DNA from: Entamoeba histolytica HM-1:IMSS
Taxonomy: Eukaryota > Evosea > Mastigamoebida > Endamoebidae
Assembly: GCF_000208925.1 (NCBI RefSeq)
Contig: NW_001915020.1
Location: forward strand, 1-33,850
Reading direction: 5' to 3'
Length of the DNA stretch: 33,850 nt
Each line of letters begins with the position of its first letter. The stretch's first letter is position 1. The position numbers and the translations under genes are program-made. Positions 18,762 through 31,500 of the stretch are shown here, in pieces. The notes below the pieces were generated by a model, which saw only the letters and a program-made list of their open reading frames with translations, searched no databases and was not told the DNA's origin.

Positions 18762-21486
18762 TATTTTTTTAAAAAAATGATATTTATAAATAAATCATAC
18801 TCAATGAGTTTAACTCATGAGTCAATCTATTTTTATGGGTTTGAACTGAATGAAAATAAAGTAAATTTAAAGTTTAATTTGTATTATTTAAAATGAGTTT
18901 GTATTTGTTGTTTTTCATTATTTATTCTTTTCAAATTGTATAATTTCTTTTATGTGTATTATTTCCTCATTCATATTATTATGTATTTTATTTCTATTTT
19001 ATTTGTTTTTGAATCCGTATTAATTGAATTAAATATTACATTATATTTTGATATCTAATTTGTATATTTTTATATTTCTTTTCTTTTATCCCATTTTCTA
19101 TTTGTCTTCATGACATATTGATTTTTCTTTTATTATTTTTTATTTAATCATTACACTATGTTTGTTTTATATTTTTTATTCTCTGAAAGAATGGCATGTC
19201 AGAAACACAAACAAACATTAATACAATTTCAAATAATTAATTATCAAATATTATTTGATTATGATGATGTATATTGTGAGATAATATTCATTCAAAATTA
19301 ATTAGTTGATATTTATTAATGTTTATTATAAATGATTATAAATGAAGTAATTAATATGATTATGGTATCATTTATTATTTAATAATAATGAAATATAAAT
19401 AGTAATGAAAGATATAGACTGAACATATATATTATCAATAAAAATGAATGATAAATGATAATGAACGAGAAACATGAAGAATGAGTTAAAGAAAGAATCA
19501 TGTTAAATAAGAATATAAAGAATGACATGATTTAATAAACAATAAAACCAAAAAAAATAAGTTAAAAGAAGAATAAATAAGATGGTGATAAAAGAAAAGA
19601 ACCAAAAAAAAACAACAATGAAGAAATGAAACAAACACATATAAATTTTATGAAATTCTAATCAACATAACACTCATAATTTATTTATTTTGTTTTTCTT
19701 CAATATTTTATTCATTCATAATTTCATTATTCTATTATCTTATTTATTGTCATTTCTATCTTTCTTATTATTTTTCATTTTCTTTAACATCTTTTTATTC
19801 AACACATAATAATATGATCAAAAGAATAAATAGCTGGATAGAACAAAGAAGGAAGATATAGCGAATGATAGAAGATGATAATAGAAGAAAATAAAGAATA
19901 GAAGAATGAGTGATATTTTTAATTATCTCAATAGAAATAATAGAAGAGTGTTTATAAGAATAATTAAAATAATAATTAAAATGATGATTAAAAGAATAAT
20001 TAAAATAATAATTTCATTCAATTACAACTCATAGAATTTTAAGAAAGAAATAAAATAAGAAGAAGAAACCAAAAGAAGAAATACAAGATAAAAGAAACAA
20101 TAAACAGGAAAAACAAAAAAAACAAGAAAAAGATAGGAATAAAGAATATATGAAATACAAAGCATAAGAAATAAATAAAATTAAAATGAACGAGAAAAAA
20201 ACAATAATAAAATAAACATAGAAATAAATGAACAACAGAACTTAATCATAATCATGAAGATATTTAATATTTTAGAAATCTATTTAATCTAAACAATATG
20301 AAAAAGAAACAAAAAGGAATATTGTACAGAAGTTATAAGTTTTAATAAAAGAATCAAAGATAGACACATAAAATATAACATAAAAGAAAATTCAATGATT
20401 AATAAGAAAATAAAAAAAGTTTTAAAGAAAAGTAAGAATAAGACAAAGAATACAAATGTAGAATATATAAGAATGAAAGAAATTGTAGAGATAAAAAGAA
20501 ACGAAAGAACAAAAAAGAGAATAACATCGAAGTATTACAGAAGATAATAAAAGAAAGAAGAAGTATAAATAAAAGGGATATACAAATAGCTGAAATAATA
20601 ACATGATAGAATCAAGATAATAGAATAAAGAAAGAAAAAAAAAATATAGAGAAATATATATAAGTTAAATCAAAGAAGAACAAGAAATGATAATAGAAAT
20701 GAAGAGAAGAACAAGACAAACACAAAGAATTAGAAGAGTATAACAGAAATACAAACAGACATGAAATGATACAGATAACACTATGATATGAAGAATAAAT
20801 ACTGTTAAGATATAAAATACATATTATAATACAAAATATAGCATAAATATACAAAGAAGATACAAACGCTAATAATAAATATATATAAATAATAAATAGA
20901 AGAATAGAAACAAGAAGAATAAGTTTAAAAAACCAAAACAGGAAGAAATAAAAATATAAAGAAAGAAAATGAGTAGCAGGAATATAAAAAAAAGAAATAT
21001 AAATAAATACAATCAGATAGAAGAAAAGAAGAGATATTAAAAAATGAAAAATAAATAATGAATATATGAACAAAGAATTAGAAAATAAAAATAAATACAA
21101 CTGAATGAAAATATAGGAAATAATAAGAACAAAGAAGAGAAGAATGACAAAGCAACAAAGAAGTAAATCACCAAGAAAGAATACAACAATGAACAGTGAA
21201 TAAAATGACAATTACACAAAAAAATGAAATAAACGATGAAAAGATACAACAACAAAACGAAAGGATAAATAAAAGAAATTGAAAGAATAGAAAAACATAA
21301 ACGAAAAAGAAAAAACAAAGAATATAAATAAACAAAAGAAATAATATAACAAACACACAACATATAAAATAATTACTAACATACAACACACAAAGAATAA
21401 AAGAAAAAGAAAAAATAAAATAGAAAAAGAAGAAATTAGAATAAAACAATAGAAAAGAGAAAAGTGTAGAAAAAGGTAAAAGTGAA
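18762..21486. other. Gene-free region, strongly purine-rich on the + strand from about 19840
   Basis: AT-rich without a coding signal. 19190-19235 partly resembles the start of the relic at 975. A degenerate tandem of the unit AATTAAAATAAT lies at about 19950-20010. From about 20040 to 21540 the + strand is mostly A and G with very few C or T. Long open frames on the minus strand here are only a by-product of that skew. LINE-B is inserted at the end of this stretch. Confidence 0.55.
19950..20010. repeat. Degenerate tandem repeat, unit about 12 bases
   Basis: Units related to AATTAAAATAAT follow one another four to five times with small changes (GATGATTAAAAG variants). Confidence 0.55.
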
Positions 21487-21504
21487 GAAAAAGATAAAGG
21501 TGTT
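21487..21504. repeat. Target-site duplication of LINE-B, left copy
   Basis: GAAAAAGATAAAGGTGTT, identical over 18 bases to 26227-26244 on the other side of LINE-B. Direct flanking duplications of this kind are left by target-primed reverse transcription. Confidence 0.85.
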
Positions 21505-21543
21505 TAAAAAAAACAAAAACAAAAAAAAAAAAAAAAAAAAAGG

Positions 21544-24500
21544 TCAATTATTAGATATATCCTCAATTGGATTTTCTTCATACTGAGAAGTGATTATTTC
21601 AGTTTCTTCAATATGCTCTATTGGTGTATTAGAGTTCATTTCTAGCATGCTCGCATTAGATTGTTCTTCTTCTAATGTGCTGCCAGAATTGAATGTATAA
21701 AACATTAAGTCTTTCATATTTTTTATTATTATTGTTCGTAGGATTTTGGAAAAGTCTAATTGTAATTTCAGTGATTTTAATCTTCTTGCTGATTCTTTAT
21801 GTATTAGTCCATTTATAGATAATATTACAGGTATAATTTCTACATATATTAATTCTCTATTGTTTCTTAATTTCTCTTGTAAATCTTTGTATTTATTTAT
21901 TTTATGAATATAATTTAATTCTAAATTCATATCTTAGCATATAGCAACATCTATGATATATCCTTTCTTTTCTGTAATATTTTGATATTATATATCTGGT
22001 CTTCTAGCATGGAAAGAATGGTCACTAACCAATAAATCTTTATTGTAAGTTATTACCATTTCATCATTATTAATACAATTTGGAGGAATATTAAAATCAA
22101 TTGCATCAAATTCAGTAAATTGTGTAATTAATATATGTTTATATATTTGTTTACAAACATAATCATGTTTTAATATTTGATTCTTTTTCATTACATCCTA
22201 ACAATATATGACTAATAGATGCTATTGTGTTATGGCAATGTTTACAATATTTTAAAGCATCATTTTGGAGTATTTTTGCTTTAATACTTCCTGTCATAGT
22301 TACTCCTTCTTGCATTTTTACTATTTGGAGGAATGCATTTCTTTTTATATTTAATGACCTCCATGTGGCTACTGTTAATTTCTTATCATTGAAAGTGCCA
22401 TTTGCACATCTTATATATTCACCACATTTCTTTTCTTTACATTCATTTAAATATCTATCATTTAATTCATTATTTACCCATTCAAATATTTCCTTTACAT
22501 TGTTCTTTCTTTCATTTAGTTCTATTACATTCATTAATTCATTAAAATTAATCTTCTTACCAAATGCTTTCTTCATTCTTTTAATTATTCAATTTGGATT
22601 TTCTTTTATTGTTTCTATCATTTCTCATATTCCTGTATTTGATATTTGTATTTTAAATATATTCTTATTAATTCTTTATCACATTCATCTCTTGCTGACA
22701 TTAATCCTATTCCCATTTCATTTATTTTAACATATAGTCTACTTTTGGGATATTTCTACTATATAATTGGAGTTGTATCAATGATTTTCTAATTTGTTTA
22801 TCTATCTTCTCCAATTCTCCTAGTTTCCATGTGACAATACAAAATCCATATCTTAATTTGGAGATTATATCACTATTAATCTTTCTTATTGTATTGAGGC
22901 TGCTGTATTTCATAGTGTTTAATGATGATAAAATAGAAGATACATCATTTAATATTCTTGTACAATATTTATTATTATTTACTTTATCTCATATTTTAAT
23001 ACCAAGGTATTTATAATGATTGTCATTAGTTACTCTTGGTAGTTCAGCTAATTCACCATTTATTTGACTATTAATATTAGTCATTATCCCACTCTTTTCT
23101 ACATTAATTTTTAATCCTATTGCATTAAATATTTCTTTAGTTAATTTGTGGGCTTTTTCCATTTCATCGAGGCTATTAGTCATTATCTTTAAATCATCCA
23201 TATATAATATGTGGTTTAACTGGACTTGTTTTTCTTCTCCATTCATTTTGATATTTAATTTGTTTATTTGTTTATCTAATTGTTTAGATAATATGTCAAT
23301 AGATAATACAAATAAAAGTGGAGATAAACTATCACCTTGTATTATTCATCTTTCTACATTAATTATACCTACACTTTCTTGATTATAATACAAATTAAGA
23401 TATGTATTATTTAATATGTATAATATACTATTAATTACTACTAGTGGGATATTAAAATATATTAAACATTGTTTAATCCATTGATGATTAATACTATCAT
23501 ATGCTTTGGAGACGTCATAATATGTTTCTATAGATTTTAATTTAATCATAGTTAATAATTGATTGATTATAGTATTGTATAATAATCACTTCTTTTGATG
23601 ATATGTGTATTTCTTACATCCAATTTGATTTAATGATAGTTGTTTTTCAATTGGATTTAGCATCAATTGATTTTCTATTTTCATCTTTAATATTGATGTA
23701 TATACTTTTAACAGACAATTTAAACAAGTTATTTGTCTGTAATTCTGTGGGTCTAATTTATCTCCTTTCTTATATATTAATATTGTTCTTCATTGAATAA
23801 AATGAAGAGGTATTTCGTTAGGATTGTTCAACCATTCATTAAATAATTTTAATAAGTATTTCATTGGTTGTTCTAATTATTTAATCCAAAATCCTTGTAT
23901 TTTATCAACTCCCGGTGCCTTCCAGTTAGCAATAAATTTAATAGCACAGTTTAATTCATTGGGAGTGATTATTGATATTCTATCATTAATTCTATTTTCA
24001 ATTAATATTTCATATAAATTAATATTCAGGAAATCTATATTAGTGTTAGTTTCATAGATTCCTTTCCAGAAATTAATAGTGGAGATATTATCTGGATATT
24101 CATCTTCTTTAGATTTATTTAGATGTTGCCTTTTCCATATTTCATCATTTTATAATTCCATCTTATTCTTTTCCAATTATTCTTTCTTGTTTCTATTTCT
24201 ATTCTTTTCATCTTTCAGAGGTATTTATAATAGTTTATTTGTTAATTTGTTTTTATTTTAATATGATATACTTCATTTTTCTTAATATGTAATATTATTT
24301 TTAATTTCATATATTGTTTATTATGGAGTAAATCTCTTAATCTACATATTTTTGATTGTAATATTCTTTCTATACTTTTCTTTCCACTTCTTTCTTGTTT
24401 ATTTTTATTAATGATGTTAATAGTGGAAGCTACAGATTTAATATAATGATAATAATCATCTAATGTATTGATTATTATTTCATTTTTATTAATAATATTA

Positions 24501-24910
24501 ATTATTTGATGTATTTTCTTCTTATTGTAATAATAGTTAATAAATTGTACATCTTCTTGTTCTTTCATTTCTTCTTCTTTAATTATTTTCATTACCTCCT
24601 CTTCTTCTATTTCTTCTTTCTTGTTCATTTTTGATATTATTTCTTTTAATTCATTATCTTTCTATTGATGTTTTATTATTTCTTCCTCCATTATTCTATT
24701 GATTTCTCTTTTATTTTCATTCTTTATTTTAAATGTCTTCTTCAATATTTCTTTATATTCATTAATATCATTTACTTTAATTCCAAATTCTTGTATTAGT
24801 CTTTCTATTATTTCTTCTTTAAGTTGACCTCTTAATTTTCTTTCAAATAATTTCAAAGCAAAACATTTATAAAGTGTTAAAATTTCTTCTTTTCTATCTG
24901 TTTGCTTCAT
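21544..24910 (-). pseudogene. LINE-B ORF2 (reverse transcriptase + restriction-like endonuclease), with in-frame stops
   Basis: It starts at ATG 24908-24910, overlapping the end of ORF1 by 17 bases. Blocks in order: ANWKAPGVDKI (near 23930), RTILIYKKGDKLDPQNYRQIT, motif A YYDVSKAYDSINHQW (near 23500), motif B IIQGDSLSPLLFVL (near 23330), YMDD (near 23200), YKYLGI (near 23005), SRLYVKINEMGIGL (near 22725), a zinc-binding motif CKHCHNTIASISHILLGC (near 22230) and the endonuclease RRPDI (stop) .. IID as PD-X14-D (about 22000-21945). From about 24090 to 22750 the frame has no indel but holds TGA at 23790-23792, 23586-23588, 23346-23348 and 22989-22991, and TAA at 23877-23879. Other stops: TAG 24662, TAA 24242, TGA 24215, TGA 22589, TAA 21988 and a TAA just above 21930. 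Frame changes fall near 24140, 22745, 22625 and 22190. Confidence 0.88.
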
Positions 24911-26214
24911 TTATTTTTTGTTTGTCTAATTCAAATGTGGTGATCTTCTTATGCTGAATATCAATTTCTTCAATGGATTTCTGCGTTAACTTTCTTTTTT
25001 TTGGAAGATCATCTTCACTTGATGATATTTCATCAGCTACTACCACATTGGGGTGAGGTCATTTACTATTTGTGTTTCAGATGAGTCTGTAATGTTGTAA
25101 TTTACATCATCTTTCTTCTTTTCTTCCTGTGTATTTTTATTTTCTAATTTAGATAATTTATCTTTCATGAATATTAATTGATGTGTTAAATTGTTTAATT
25201 CAGACCTTTTTCTCTCAGATTCAGCATGGAATTTGAATATTTTTTTATCGCACTCGTGGTTTTTTGTGCTTATCTCCTTCTCATGCTTCTTCTTTAATGC
25301 CATAATATCTTTAGTTAGTTTTTTTATGGTTTGGTCTTTTATTTGTATTTCCTTTTTCATTTCTTCTTTCTCTTTCATATCCTCCTCCACTTTCTTTTCT
25401 ATTTCTTCTACTCTTTTTTTCTTTTTACTGTTTTCTTCTTCCTTTTCTACCAGCCTCTTCTTCTCTCCTTTAGTGATCTTCTTCTCCTCAGCAAGCCTCT
25501 TCTCCTCTTCTACCAGCCTCTTCTTCTCTCGTAGAATCTTTATCATCGTCTTCTTCATTTTCAATACTCATTACATAGTTATTGTATATTCTATTATCAT
25601 TAATCTCATTTGGGTTGTACTGATTATTGTCTTCTTCCATCGTTATACTAATAGTTTCTTCTTCTATTCTGATTGTTTTTGTTTTTTCTCGTGCAATAAA
25701 ATACCATCTTCTCCATATTGTTGATGATGTATATTCTTTAATCTTAGTATTTTTAATTTCTTCTATTTCTTGTGGTGTAAGTATTTTAATTTCTTCTTCA
25801 AAGAGTCTTTTCCAATATTCTTGATTTTGTATTTCAATCATTTCTTTTATTTTATTTTCTGTTTTGTTTCTTATTTTGATATTGTTTGTGCCTTCTTTGT
25901 GTGTTATTATTGGATTTGTTTCTATTATATTGATATTGTTTATTTCTGTTGAAGTTGTTATTATTGTCAAAGTGTTTATGACGATGATTATGAATGAAGT
26001 GATGAGTGAAACGATTTGTATCATCTATGTTGTGATAGTTATGGTAATAATTGTTATTGTAATGATTAGTGTGATTATTCATGTATGTCTGTCAATACAG
26101 ATAATACCTATTTTCACTCATTCTTCTGTCATTTATATTTCTTGGTTGATATGAATTTCTTCTTCTTTGGTTATTTGTTTTTCTATATTTTTTGTGGTGT
26201 CTCCTGTAATGCAT
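24894..26214 (-). pseudogene. LINE-B ORF1 (Asn/His/Arg-rich N-terminus plus coiled coil), broken
   Basis: It begins at ATG 26212-26214 with a basic, Asn/His/Tyr/Arg-rich segment (MHYRRHHKKYRKTNNQRRR) and an in-frame TGA at 26092-26094. After a frame change near 25850 comes a helical, Trp-containing segment (EYWKRLFEEEIKIL, IWRRWYF), then an acidic stretch. After another change near 25560 there is a long Lys/Glu heptad coiled coil (25040-25564). A last frame (DDLPKKRKLTQKS..) ends at TAG 24894-24896, within the first codons of ORF2. The basic N-terminus suggests nucleic-acid binding, as known for this family; the coiled coil suggests oligomerisation. Confidence 0.75.
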
Positions 26215-26226
26215 CTTTTTTTTTTT

Positions 26227-26244
26227 GAAAAAGATAAAGGTGTT
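26227..26244. repeat. Target-site duplication of LINE-B, right copy
   Basis: Identical 18 bases to 21487-21504. It lies directly upstream of the LINE-B 5' end in the element's orientation. Confidence 0.85.
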
Positions 26245-27351
26245 AAAAATAAAAGAGAAAGATAAAGAAAAAATTATGAGGTGAAAGAAAAGAAGAAAAA
26301 AAAAATAATAACGAAAAGAAAAAAAAAGAAAAAAAAACAAGGAATAAAATGGAAAAAAAGGGCAACGAAAAAAGCAAATAATTGAAAAAGAAGAGAATGA
26401 ATGATATAAAAGAATAAAAAGAAAGTAAGAAGTTTGATATGATGAAGAAAGAATAAAAGTAGAAAGGAGAGAAGATAAAAAGAAAGAAGATAAAGTGTAA
26501 TAAAAGAAAAGAGATGATGAAAGAAGAAAAGAATGAAAAAAAAATAAAAGATGCAAATTTTATTGAAACAAATAAAAAAGTGCAAAATTTAATGATGAAA
26601 AATATTTTGAAATAAAAATAAATCATCATTTGATATTATTATTATATTTGATAATAAATTATATTATATATTAAATACATCATATTTCTTTATTATTTAT
26701 CTTTCTTTTTATTATTTCATATATTAAATTATTATTCATTCATTTATTATTTATATTTCATTTATTAAATAAAATGAAAATGAAATTGTAAAATATCAAT
26801 CAATTAAATACTCATGAATAATAATTTATTAATATTTAATAATTGAAATAACAAATAACAAATAATAAAGTAACAATAATGATATATTCAATATATTCTT
26901 TATTTGATTTGTTCAATATTAGATTATTCTATTTCATTGTCATTTCATTATTTTATTTCATTATTTCATATTCATTTATTATTTCATATTCATTTATTAT
27001 TTTTTAAAATCAAATAAACAATAATATTGATATTCATTCATCATATTCATTTAATATAATAAATATACATAACATTTCAGAATAAATAATGAATAAATAA
27101 GAATGAAAATATTGATTATATTCGATAATTTATTCAACATAAAATCAATAAAACATATATTTTGATAATACACAAATGAAATAATAAAGAAATATACAAT
27201 ACTAAAGAATTAATAAAAAAGAAATAAAAAGAATGAATGAATATAAAAGTGATAAATAATAGAAGAAACAAAAATAAACAACAACGAAAAACAAAGAATA
27301 TAAAAAGAATATAAATATATAAAAGAATAAAAAGAAAGTATGAAGAAGAAT
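26245..27351. other. Repeat-rich, gene-free region
   Basis: 26245-26620 is a purine-rich copy of an unnamed repeat that recurs at about 27180-27440 and, inverted, at about 28440-28640. Shared strings are CAACGAAAAA, AAAGAATAAAAAGAAAGTA and a closing AAAGTG.. TTTAATGATG. 26630-27130 is AT-rich with no signal. Long minus-strand frames here are low-complexity Phe/Leu/Ser and are not genes. Confidence 0.5.
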
Positions 27352-27606
27352 ATAAAAAGTAATAAATCACAAAGATGTAATAAAATAAGAAAAGAAGAAA
27401 TAAAAAGTGTATTTTTAATATAAAAATTAGAAATATTCAATAAAAGTGTCTAATTTAATGATGTAAAATGATTAACAATATTTTATTATTGAAAAATATT
27501 TTATTATTTTTTATGTTTATTATTTATATGTATAACTTCATTATGATGTTTATTATATAATCAATCATATGTGTTATGTTATTATAACATATAATAAGTG
27601 ATAAAA
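27352..27606. repeat. Left arm of a perfect 255-bp inverted repeat (IR2)
   Basis: Compared base by base, 27352-27606 is the exact reverse complement of 28288-28542, with no mismatch or gap. The outer flanks differ from each other, but both resemble the purine-rich repeat copy at 26245-26620. Confidence 0.95.
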
Positions 27607-28287
27607 TATAAATGAAAATGATATGAATATATGATATAGAATATAAAACAAAAGAATAATAAGAATAAATGATAAATAAAACGAGAAATGATAGTCAATG
27701 ATATAATAATAAATAAAAAGTATAAAAGATAAAATTAATATTAATATAAAACAAAAGAGAATAAATATAAAATGAAAATAGATATAAATGATAATAATAT
27801 AAAAATGATAAGAATATAAAAATGATAAAGATAAATATTCAAATAATAAAATACATTTAAATATAAAAGAATAACAATAAGAAAATCTAAAGAATATAAA
27901 CATAAAAACATAAAATAAGAAGAATATAATAATATATAGATAATAAGAAGAATACAATGATATAAATAATATAAACAGAGAAATAAATATAAAAATACGA
28001 TAGATAAATAACATAATAATAAAAGAATAAAAATAATAAAAATAATTAAATATGATTCATCAAATCATCTATTTCATTAATATTTCATACAAAATGAATA
28101 CAAATGATCATAAAATATAAACATAAATATTTATATATTCTGTATTTATCATACTTTTTATTTTTTATTTTTATTTTAGGAGCAAAATATAATAAATGGA
28201 ATATTCTATGGATGCAAATTTTTTTGCATCTTTTTTCATTTTTGTAAATTATTTAGATGCATTTTTTCTTTGCTAATTTTCGTTCCC
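27607..28287. other. 681-bp spacer between the IR2 arms
   Basis: AT-rich. The first two thirds are purine-rich on the + strand. Near the right end, 28211-28230 is a small hairpin (GATGCAAA, TTTT, TTTGCATC) followed by further GATGCA strings. No gene was seen. Confidence 0.6.
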
Positions 28288-28542
28288 TTTTATCACTTAT
28301 TATATGTTATAATAACATAACACATATGATTGATTATATAATAAACATCATAATGAAGTTATACATATAAATAATAAACATAAAAAATAATAAAATATTT
28401 TTCAATAATAAAATATTGTTAATCATTTTACATCATTAAATTAGACACTTTTATTGAATATTTCTAATTTTTATATTAAAAATACACTTTTTATTTCTTC
28501 TTTTCTTATTTTATTACATCTTTGTGATTTATTACTTTTTAT
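28288..28542. repeat. Right arm of the perfect 255-bp inverted repeat (IR2)
   Basis: Exact reverse complement of 27352-27606. If both strands are as assembled, the locus could fold into a hairpin with a 255-bp stem and a 681-base loop. Confidence 0.95.
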
Positions 28543-31500
28543 TTTCTTTCATCTTCTTCTACTTTATTTTTATTCTTTTATGTCTTTCTTTCTCTTCTTT
28601 TTTCGAATTTTTGCTTTTTTTCGTTGCCATTTTATTTTTGAATATGTTCTGATTGAGTATTACACAAACAACAATGAAGATGATTCTGTCATAATTAATG
28701 GTTCACAATTGAATATTAAGATATTTTATAATGAAGAATGATGTTACCATTTTTATAAATGACATTTTAATTTATTTGGTTAATTTTTATTTATGAGAAA
28801 TGTTATGCTATTTGATTTAAAAAATGAAATAATGAAAATAAAAAGAAATTATATTATATTATTTTAATCATTAAAGTATCAGTTTATCTTCTTTCATTTT
28901 AAGAATGATGATAAATAACTAATGAAATGAAAGTATAGAGATTAATATCATTTGATTGTTATTGTTATTTTATTTCGTTATATGAAACAAATACAAGTGA
29001 TTTGAAATATTTATTAATTATACAATGATTTATAATGAAATAATTAATTGAAATAGAAATGTGAATAATACAGTGAACAATTCATAAATAATTGATTCTT
29101 TATATCATTTTATATTTTCTTTGAATTTATTTATTGCTATTTTATTATTATTTCATTTGCATTTATTATTTTCTATTAATTAAATGGAGAAACTGTTATT
29201 CGTAATATTATTTTGTATTAAAATAATACAAAGAATAAATACATCAAGTAATAATGAATTGGAAAAGAAATAAACAAAAATTAAAATTATTCTATTTCAT
29301 ATTTACAGTATTTAAAACTTAAATTATCAATATAATATAAAATGATGATGGATTGAAATTGAATGATCTTTAATGAAAATAAATATTACACATATTTAAA
29401 TTTGAATATTCATAATCATATGAAATAAAAAGAAGAAATGTTAATAAATAAGAATACGTTACTAAATAAAATATATAAATTATTCACTACTAATTTGTTT
29501 TTAATTCATATTTTAAGAATAATTTGTTTTTAAATATAATAATATGTAAAAATAATTGATATTTTCATTCAACAAAATGAATATAATCTCATAACACAAT
29601 ACAAGCAATAACTCATTTAACAAAATGTTTATTTTAATCATTTTATTTTATATCAAATTGATTATAATATTGAAAGAATGTTTAACGTCAATATATATAT
29701 GTCACAATTAAAATAAGAAGAACAATTATTTTATTCATTATTAAATAAATGATATTGAGAAATAATACAAATACATTGATAATAACATAAATAAAATGAT
29801 ATTTGAATGATAAAAATGAAGAAATAATTTATTTATCTTTATTCAATCTTCTATTTTAATGGATTAATGAATTAAATTATTGTATTTATAATATTTAAAA
29901 TAACAATTAAATCTAATAAATTATAAATATTTCATGTTTCAATACTTCATATTAATAACATTGAAAATAATTATTCTTGTAATTTATCTTTTTATTTGAC
30001 TATAATCATTAAATATTTCATATTATTTTATTTCATTCTTTATTGTCATTTTTATTTATGTTTTAATTGAATATTTGGTATAAATTGATATTGAAAATAA
30101 TTTAATTCAATTATTTAATAATAATAATCAATACAATGTTTATTGAATATTTAAAATAAATTATAATCATCATGATTCAGAATAATTTAAAAGAAAAGTA
30201 AAAAAATAGAAAAGTATGAACAAAACAAAAGAATTAACAATGATTGATAAATTAGAAATATATAAGAAATATGAATAATAGTACAGATTAGTTTCATACT
30301 TGAATAATTCAATATTCACGTTATTAAAAAAGTTTGTTTCAAGAATAAAAGAAATTATTTCAAAAATAAAGAAAATTAAAACAAAAAGAAACCAAAAAGT
30401 AGAAAATACCTTGGTTTGATTAAAGTCATAATTCTATAATGATACAAAACAATATACTAGAACATTGTATAACAAATACACAAATTTCTTTGATTGTATT
30501 ATATTATTCAATGGAACATAACTATGAATGTTGTAATTCTGGTTACATCAAATAGATATGAATTAACAACAATCAAATGATTATTAGATTAATAATAGAA
30601 ATATATCCAACATGAACATGAATGAATGATCGAATTATTGATTTGATGAATGACAATTGTTATTTTCATATTAATTTGGACGAAATATTTTGAAAATAAG
30701 AGTCAATAACATTAATTATTTATTTGAATTTAATGATTTATAAATATAATCAATTTTAAATAATAAAGAAGATGAAGAACAAACATGTGATACAATTTTA
30801 ATGAATAGTTTCAAATAAATTAAACAAATATGACATGTGTTAAATTATATATAATAGTTGAAGTACTTTCATGATATTTTGAAGAATAATAATGATAATT
30901 CATGGTGATGTTAATTGAGAATAATCAATTTGTAATGTGAATTCATTAATTAATTTGTCAAATTGAATTAGAAATAAATAATAATGATTAATTGAATAAT
31001 TCAAATGGAGAATTTGAGCCAATGTGTTATGATATATAAAAGTATGGATTAAGTGTATTCATGAAATGAAGAAGTGAATTTGTCAATATTCTTCAATTAA
31101 GTGGAGTTTGTTGGTGTTGTTGATGATTAAAATGTGTAATTAATAAATAGAGAGTTTTCAGAAAAAACAATAAAATAATATTTATGAAACAATTTTGTAG
31201 AAAATGAAGTAAATAAAGATAATGAAAATAATGGTAGAGAGAAAAGTGAAGAAATAATAAAATAAATTGAAATGAATGAAAAGAGATGGATTATTAATTT
31301 AAAATGAACAACATTTCAACAACAATTTATTTGAAAGAATATAACAATGTAAAATTTAAGAATAAATCATTTTCACCATATTTCACCAACTAAGATTAAA
31401 AATAAACTTACTATTCTTTCATTTTCATTATTAAAATAATAATAATAATAAAAAGAAAACAAACAACTAATAAACCAAACTGTATTTTGTTGAATTGTTG

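Larger units (their letters stand above)
21505..26226 (-). mobile_element. LINE-B: full-length non-LTR retrotransposon (Entamoeba LINE), decayed
   Basis: 4722 bases between perfect 18-bp direct repeats. In sense orientation (minus strand) it has only about 12 bases of A-rich 5' UTR before the ORF1 ATG (26212-26214), then ORF1, ORF2 and, after the ORF2 TGA (21544-21546), a tail that is nearly pure T. The architecture equals LINE-A but the sequence is well diverged and the C-terminal tail differs. It inserted into a purine-rich stretch whose two halves are now 18762-21486 and 26245 onward. The clean duplication suggests a younger insertion than LINE-A, although ORF2 carries several in-frame stops. 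Confidence 0.92.

Noticed and set aside
20612..21547. Long minus-strand open frames rich in Phe, Leu, Ser and Tyr
   Set aside because: They arise because the + strand is polypurine and so has few stops on the other strand; several overlap in different frames and show no domain or codon signal.
26092..26629. Overlapping minus-strand open frames downstream of the LINE-B 5' end
   Set aside because: Low-complexity Phe/Ser/Leu translations of a purine-rich repeat; only the last part, from the ATG at 26214, is real ORF1.
27574..28741. Open frames over the IR2 arms, and a possible small gene ending at 28741
   Set aside because: The start of the frame is repeat sequence shared with the other arm; the last 34 codons look coding-like but have no start, promoter or family match.
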